Assembly: GCA_016787485.1 (NCBI GenBank) | Contig: JAEUUL010000041.1 | Span: 124,001-188,000 of the forward strand | Length of the DNA stretch: 64,000 nt | Direction: 5' to 3' | Origin: Bacteroidota bacterium | GTDB taxonomy: Bacteria; Bacteroidota; Bacteroidia; NS11-12g; UBA955 | Shown: in pieces, positions 60,433 through 64,000 of the stretch | Layout of the letters: the number at the start of each line of letters is the position of its first letter | Position numbering within the stretch: the stretch's first letter is position 1 | Made by a program: the position numbers and the translations under genes | Notes under the pieces: generated by a model | Told to the model about the DNA's origin: nothing | The model's input: only the letters and a program-made list of their open reading frames with translations | Databases searched by the model: none

Positions 60433-61055
60433 TACCAGGTAGAAAAATTAGCAGATAATGAAAATTGAAAACCCCTGTAATTTTCATAATTTCCCAGGGC
60501 AAATGGCATTCCTGCCAATGCGGTTACATAAAAATTCCGGGAATTAAATATCCGCATTCCCGCCAGCGGCGTAATGACAAAATCATTGCCGAGTTGCTTG
60601 TGACGAATAAATCCGGCTTCAATTCCAAACAAGGGAATGGCCCAATTCCTTTGCAATTGATTTTCAAAACTAAAATCAACACCGGCACCCATGGTGAACA
60701 ATTTATTTTGTCCTGCTTTGTCGCTGCCCAGCAATGCCAGTTTGCCGTAAAAGCGGTAAGAACCCGGACTCACTTCATCTTCTTCCCGCAAATAATCAAA
60801 ATATTTTGAGTTCCTGATTTCGTTCCGGTTATTGGCTACAAAGAGGTATTCTACCTGCAGTCCGTTGTAGTTGCCGAATTCTTTGCGGTAATTGGGTCTG
60901 AAGGTTGCAAATCCGAGTCCGGGCATCAGGTACTTCGGGTCATCATCATCGCTGTATCTCTGCGGGCTGTATTCCCTCTTCGGGCCTTTCAGCCCATGGC
61001 TGAACAGCGAAAGAGTACAAATACCAATGACCAGGGTTACAATCAGTTTGTGCAT
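60432..61055 (-). CDS. Hypothetical outer-membrane beta-barrel protein
   Basis: 207 residues from the ATG at 61055; the open frame extends to a TTG at 61073, which is less likely. Signal peptide HKLIVTLVIGICTLSLF. About eight amphipathic strands (LKGPKREYS then GLGFATFRPNY, LFTMGAGVDFSFENQL, FYVTALAGMPFALGNY) and a C-terminal aromatic strand (FQFSLSANFSTW) suggest a small barrel. Function unknown; it is followed with one-base overlap by the 59068 gene. Confidence 0.65.
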   Translation of the reverse strand: MHKLIVTLVIGICTLSLFSHGLKGPKREYSPQRYSDDDDPKYLMPGLGFATFRPNYRKEFGNYNGLQVEYLFVANNRNEIRNSKYFDYLREEDEVSPGSYRFYGKLALLGSDKAGQNKLFTMGAGVDFSFENQLQRNWAIPLFGIEAGFIRHKQLGNDFVITPLAGMRIFNSRNFYVTALAGMPFALGNYENYRGFQFSLSANFSTW

Positions 61056-61087
61056 GGCTGTAATAAAACGCAAGGTAAAGCTATTTG

Positions 61088-61996
61088 TTACTTGCTGCGG
61101 GGATGAAATTTTTCCAGTGTATCTGCCAGATAACCACGATCCAGATGGGTGTAGATTTCCGTTGTGGTAATGCTCTCGTGTCCCAGCATTTCCTGCACGG
61201 CACGCAGGTCGGCCCCGGCCTCTACCAGGTGTGTTGCAAAACTGTGCCTGAATGTGTGTGGTGAAATGGTTTTGTTGATACCCGCCAAAGCTGCCTGCCG
61301 TTTCACCATTTGAAACACGGCCTGCCTTGTCAATCCCTTGCCGCGCTGGTTCAGAAACACAATATCCCTTGAACCCGGCTCTACCTGTTGAATCCTGCGC
61401 ACTGTATCCAGATAAATCTGAATATGTTTCAATGCGCGTTTTCCTATGGGTACCAACCTTTCTTTGTTCCCCTTTCCCACCACCTGCACATAGCCTTCAT
61501 CCATGTGCAGTTTTGTGAGTTGCAGACCAATGATTTCACTCACCCGCAACCCGCAACTGTACATGGTTTCCAGAATGGCCACATCTCTTTCTCCGCCTGG
61601 TTTGCTGCGGTCAGTGGCAGCAATCATGGCATCAATTTCATTCAGGCTGAGAACCACTGGCAATTTGCGTCCGGTTTTGGGCGGCTCAATGAAATCAGCA
61701 GGACTTACAGGAATCCAGTCCTCCAGAACCATAAAATGGAAAAAACTGCGGATTCCGCTTAAAATGCGTGCCTGAGACACTGCTCCGAAACCAATTTCAG
61801 CCAACCAGGCTGAAAACTGCTCCAATTGTTGTCTTTGTATTTCTGCCGGCTTCAGCTGCGCGTGAAAGAGATCTGCCCATTCCTGCAACTTTTTTACATC
61901 GTGCCGATAGGCCTCTATGCTGTGTGGAGAAAGTGACCGTTCGAGGGTGAGGTATTGTTTATAAAAGCGAATGGCCTCGTCCCAGCCCGGGTTCAT
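61088..61996 (-). CDS. xerD: Tyrosine recombinase XerD
   Basis: 302 residues from the ATG at 61996 (the frame open to 62086 lies within the upstream gene). SAM-like N-terminal core-binding domain to ~105, then the catalytic domain with all six tyrosine-recombinase positions: Arg151 (CGLRVSE), Lys175 (VVGKGNKER), His247 and Arg250 (HTFRHSFATHL), His273 (LGHESITTTEIY) and Tyr282. Length and sequence fit XerC/XerD that resolves chromosome dimers at dif rather than a phage integrase. The start overlaps the Omp28-like gene by 4 bases (ATGA). No att site or integrated element is nearby. Confidence 0.93.
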   Translation of the reverse strand: MNPGWDEAIRFYKQYLTLERSLSPHSIEAYRHDVKKLQEWADLFHAQLKPAEIQRQQLEQFSAWLAEIGFGAVSQARILSGIRSFFHFMVLEDWIPVSPADFIEPPKTGRKLPVVLSLNEIDAMIAATDRSKPGGERDVAILETMYSCGLRVSEIIGLQLTKLHMDEGYVQVVGKGNKERLVPIGKRALKHIQIYLDTVRRIQQVEPGSRDIVFLNQRGKGLTRQAVFQMVKRQAALAGINKTISPHTFRHSFATHLVEAGADLRAVQEMLGHESITTTEIYTHLDRGYLADTLEKFHPRSK

Positions 61997-62865
61997 GGCT
62001 TCAGTTTCACTTCTTCGGCGTGCAGCACCTCTTTGGTCACCGCATCCACAATCCACACCTGGGCGTGCAGATTGTCGGGCCACCAATTGTAACGGGGTGT
62101 CACGTAGTAGTGTTTTTCAAATACACGGCCGGCGACAAGGGTATTGCTGAGGGTATCGCCGGTGGTGGAAGTGAGCAGTTTGCGCAGAATATGGCTGTGC
62201 GGATATCCATACCTGATTCCCCCGGCCGTGTCCTGATCTGATTGTATGCCTATGCGGTCTGATTCTGTAATACCAATAAATATCAGATGTTTATTGGTCT
62301 GTGCAGTGGCATATGTAGCCTTCACTTCCAGGCGCCCCCGGTTCTGAGCTGATAACCAGTTGCTTTTCAGATCGATCTGTACAGGGGTGGTAAGCGAAAG
62401 TCGGCCGGTAACAGCCCCGGCCCAGTTTGTAAAAGGCATGAAACGGGAACTGCCAAAGACAGCCTGATCGACCATACCCGTGGGCAGAGAAGAAATAGAG
62501 CCATTGGCAGTAACCAACGCTTCTGCATCAGCACTCGCCATGGTATCGGTGCCGGCCCAGGGGGTAATCAGCGGCCCACCGGTGGTGTTGGGGTATAAGG
62601 CAATTACCTGCACCCGTCCCGGATTGGCTGCGACAATATTTTCAGCAGCTTTCGCCGCTTTCGGACAATTGTTACAGCGCACGCCGGTAATGTCAAACAA
62701 CATAATTCTTTTGGGTTCTACAGCCGGAATGGAGCTGGTCATATAGCTGGTATCCAGCAGAGGTTTTTCGGGTTCGGTAAAAATAACCCCCGGAGCTTCT
62801 TCCTCACAGGAAGACAAAATCAGGGCAGATGCAGCCAAAACGGTGGCAAAAAGTGCGTAGCGCAT
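61993..62865 (-). CDS. Omp28-like lipoprotein with thioredoxin-type CxxC
   Basis: 290 residues. Lipoprotein signal (LFATVLAASALILSSC, Cys20) followed by an acidic linker and a thioredoxin-like segment with CNNC (FDITGVRCNNCPKAAKA), then a beta-rich C-terminal half. Omp28-related proteins are outer-membrane or surface lipoproteins of Bacteroidota; the CxxC resembles thiol-oxidoreductase sites but reactivity is not shown. It is the first gene of a minus-strand group that runs into xerD (4-base overlap). Confidence 0.8.
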   Translation of the reverse strand: MRYALFATVLAASALILSSCEEEAPGVIFTEPEKPLLDTSYMTSSIPAVEPKRIMLFDITGVRCNNCPKAAKAAENIVAANPGRVQVIALYPNTTGGPLITPWAGTDTMASADAEALVTANGSISSLPTGMVDQAVFGSSRFMPFTNWAGAVTGRLSLTTPVQIDLKSNWLSAQNRGRLEVKATYATAQTNKHLIFIGITESDRIGIQSDQDTAGGIRYGYPHSHILRKLLTSTTGDTLSNTLVAGRVFEKHYYVTPRYNWWPDNLHAQVWIVDAVTKEVLHAEEVKLKP

Positions 62866-62881
62866 AGAGATTGTGACAGCA

Positions 62882-62889
62882 CGAAATTA
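62882..62889 (-). promoter_or_regulatory. Putative -7 element, TTCG variant (TAATTTCG)
   Basis: On the minus strand, 16 bases before the ATG of the Omp28-like gene; one mismatch from TAnnTTTG. Confidence 0.35.
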
Positions 62890-62951
62890 ACATTTTCGCA
62901 CGTAACAGAAGTGTAAAAACCATAAACCCCCGAAATTTGTTACCTACTCAG

Positions 62952-63542
62952 ATGAAAAAAATTCTTTACGTCCTGTTCTCCGGTGCCTTCATTCTGGCCA
63001 TTAAATCCTGTGTATTTGGCAAAGCCAAACTGGCAGAACCCACCGCACTGGCATTCGCCGATTCCAGCATTTACTCCATACAACTGGCTACCCTGGACGG
63101 CAAAGGCCAGATTAACTGGGGGGATTACAAAGGCAAAAAAATCCTGATTGTAAACACTGCCAGCGAATGCGGCTATACACCCCAGTATGAAGGGTTGGAA
63201 AAACTTTACCAGAAATACAAGGAGAGCCTGGTGATTATTGGTTGCCCCTGCAATCAGTTTGGAGGTCAGGAGCCGGGAGACACCGCTGAGATCCGCAATT
63301 TTTGCAGCACCAAATACAATATCAGTTTTCCGCTTTCTGCAAAACTGGATGTGAAAGGGTCCAATCAGCACCCACTCTATGCATGGCTCACGCAAAAAGA
63401 CCTGAACAAGGTAATGGACGCCACGGTCAAGTGGAATTTCAACAAATTTCTGATTGATGAACAGGGAAGGCTGATTGCCTATTTCCCCAGCAGCACAAAA
63501 CCCGATGATGCAGGGCTGATTTCTGCTATCGAAAAGAAATGA
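62952..63542 (+). CDS. Glutathione peroxidase-family lipoprotein (thiol peroxidase)
   Basis: 196 residues from the ATG at 62952, with a lipoprotein signal (ILYVLFSGAFILAIKSC, Cys20). GPx fold with peroxidatic Cys73 (NTASECGYT), the catalytic Gln/Trp context (CPCNQFGGQEPG) and a second Cys in IRNFCSTKYNISFP that can act as resolving Cys; late WNFNKFL is also conserved. It reduces peroxides with thioredoxin-like donors; the signal suggests an envelope location. It is divergent from the Omp28-like gene. Confidence 0.93.
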   Translation: MKKILYVLFSGAFILAIKSCVFGKAKLAEPTALAFADSSIYSIQLATLDGKGQINWGDYKGKKILIVNTASECGYTPQYEGLEKLYQKYKESLVIIGCPCNQFGGQEPGDTAEIRNFCSTKYNISFPLSAKLDVKGSNQHPLYAWLTQKDLNKVMDATVKWNFNKFLIDEQGRLIAYFPSSTKPDDAGLISAIEKK

Positions 63543-63599
63543 TGGCATAAGTCTCTGCTGAATTTACTGCATACCCCCGGAAATGCTGGATTGAATTCG

Positions 63600-63607
63600 T
63601 ATTTTCG
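63600..63607 (+). promoter_or_regulatory. Putative -7 element, TTCG variant (TATTTTCG)
   Basis: 18 bases before the sucD ATG; same TTCG form as in front of argS and the Omp28-like gene. Confidence 0.35.
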
Positions 63608-63625
63608 CGGCACTTTTTGTAATCC

Positions 63626-64000
63626 ATGAGCATTCTTGTCAACAAAGATTCCCGCATAGTGGTGCAAGGTTTTACCGGAAATGAAGGAACCTTTCACGCC
63701 TCACAAATGATTGAATACGGCACCCGGGTTGTGGGTGGTGTTACCCCCGGCAAAGGTGGAAGCACCCATCTGGACCGTCCGGTGTTCAATACGGTTGCCG
63801 CCTCTGTAAAGGAAGCCGGAGCCGATGTAAGTATCATTTTTGTTCCTCCTGCATTTGCGGCTGATGCCATCATGGAAGCTGCCGATGCCGGAATTAAAGT
63901 CATTGTTGCCATTACCGAAGGCATACCTACCCGGGATATGGTGAAGGTAAAACATTATCTGGCCGACAAAAAGGCCAGACTGATAGGACCCAACTGCCCC
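63626..64000 (+). CDS. sucD: Succinate-CoA ligase, alpha subunit (partial at window edge)
   Basis: 125 codons are visible from the ATG at 63626 and run off the right edge. The CoA-binding N-terminal domain is clear: [28 protein letters not shown], the [18 protein letters not shown] segment and the start of the NCP block (LIGPNCP). It catalyses the ATP- or GTP-forming step from succinyl-CoA in the TCA cycle with SucB-type beta subunit; the beta gene is not adjacent on this side. The active-site His is outside the window. Confidence 0.95.
   Translation, partial: MSILVNKDSRIVVQGFTGNEGTFHASQMIEYGTRVVGGVTPGKGGSTHLDRPVFNTVAASVKEAGADVSIIFVPPAFAADAIMEAADAGIKVIVAITEGIPTRDMVKVKHYLADKKARLIGPNCP

Noticed and set aside
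61088-61996. Tyrosine recombinase as a mobile-element integrase
   Set aside because: Length and motifs fit XerD, and there is no att repeat, tRNA, phage or transfer gene nearby.
62940-63548. 202-codon minus-strand open frame over the glutathione peroxidase gene
   Set aside because: The plus-strand gene has all GPx motifs and a lipoprotein signal; the antisense frame has none.
1-64000. Search by eye for tRNA, rRNA, CRISPR arrays, transposases, toxin-antitoxin or restriction genes
   Set aside because: Nothing with the required motifs was seen; a tRNAscan or Infernal run would be needed to exclude small RNA genes firmly.

Overview
The window is chromosomal DNA of a member of the Bacteroidota. 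The evidence is the number of secreted proteins with type IX secretion (T9SS) C-terminal sorting domains (seven type A, one CHU/gliding type B), a TonB-dependent receptor with an N-terminal carboxypeptidase-regulatory-like domain, no Shine-Dalgarno sequences, and repeated -7 elements of the form TAnnTTTG (or TAnnTTCG) just upstream of start codons. I cannot resolve the order. No rRNA, tRNA, CRISPR array, transposase or prophage gene was seen. The mix of housekeeping genes (argS, rlmH, ruvC, xerD, acn, sucD) and large extracellular proteins fits an ordinary free-living heterotroph.

Layout. 1-6.7 kb: the N-terminal part of an alpha-2-macroglobulin-like protein (runs off the left edge), a SAM methyltransferase, a hydrolase-like lipoprotein, a TonB-dependent receptor, a small lipoprotein and a small membrane protein. 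6.7-14.4 kb: an inorganic-carbon uptake cluster: a strongly structured leader, dabA, dabB, an outer-membrane porin and a SulP anion transporter, followed by a candidate structured RNA and terminator. 14.4-23.5 kb: an OmpA-like lipoprotein, two T9SS cargo proteins on the minus strand, rlmH, an SRPBCC protein and a BNR/Asp-box T9SS protein. 23.5-37 kb: argS, an M4 metalloprotease with PKD-like repeats, ruvC, and a 2371-residue PKD/beta-helix T9SS protein. 37-45.7 kb: aconitase, a TPR/LytS-type histidine kinase with its LytTR regulator, a TauE/SafE permease, a GT-C-like membrane protein and a serine hydrolase. 45.8-53.4 kb: two more T9SS proteins and a Tat-type flavin amine oxidase. 53.5-59.1 kb: a small lipoprotein, then a tight run of a degenerate metallo-beta-lactamase/rhodanese fusion, a BNR T9SS protein, a small acidic protein and a GT2 glycosyltransferase. 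59.1-62.9 kb (minus): an Omp28-like lipoprotein, xerD and two outer-membrane-type proteins. 62.9-64 kb: a glutathione-peroxidase lipoprotein and the start of sucD.

The points I would look at first are: (a) the structured RNA candidate at 14227-14421, a three-way junction with possible loop-loop pairing and its own terminator; (b) the folded leader at 6694-6834 directly in front of dabA; (c) the MBL-rhodanese fusion at 53914-55203, in which nearly all metal ligands and both rhodanese cysteines are replaced, sitting in a compact operon with a secreted BNR protein and a glycosyltransferase; and (d) the combination of DAB, porin and SulP as a possible complete envelope route for bicarbonate.
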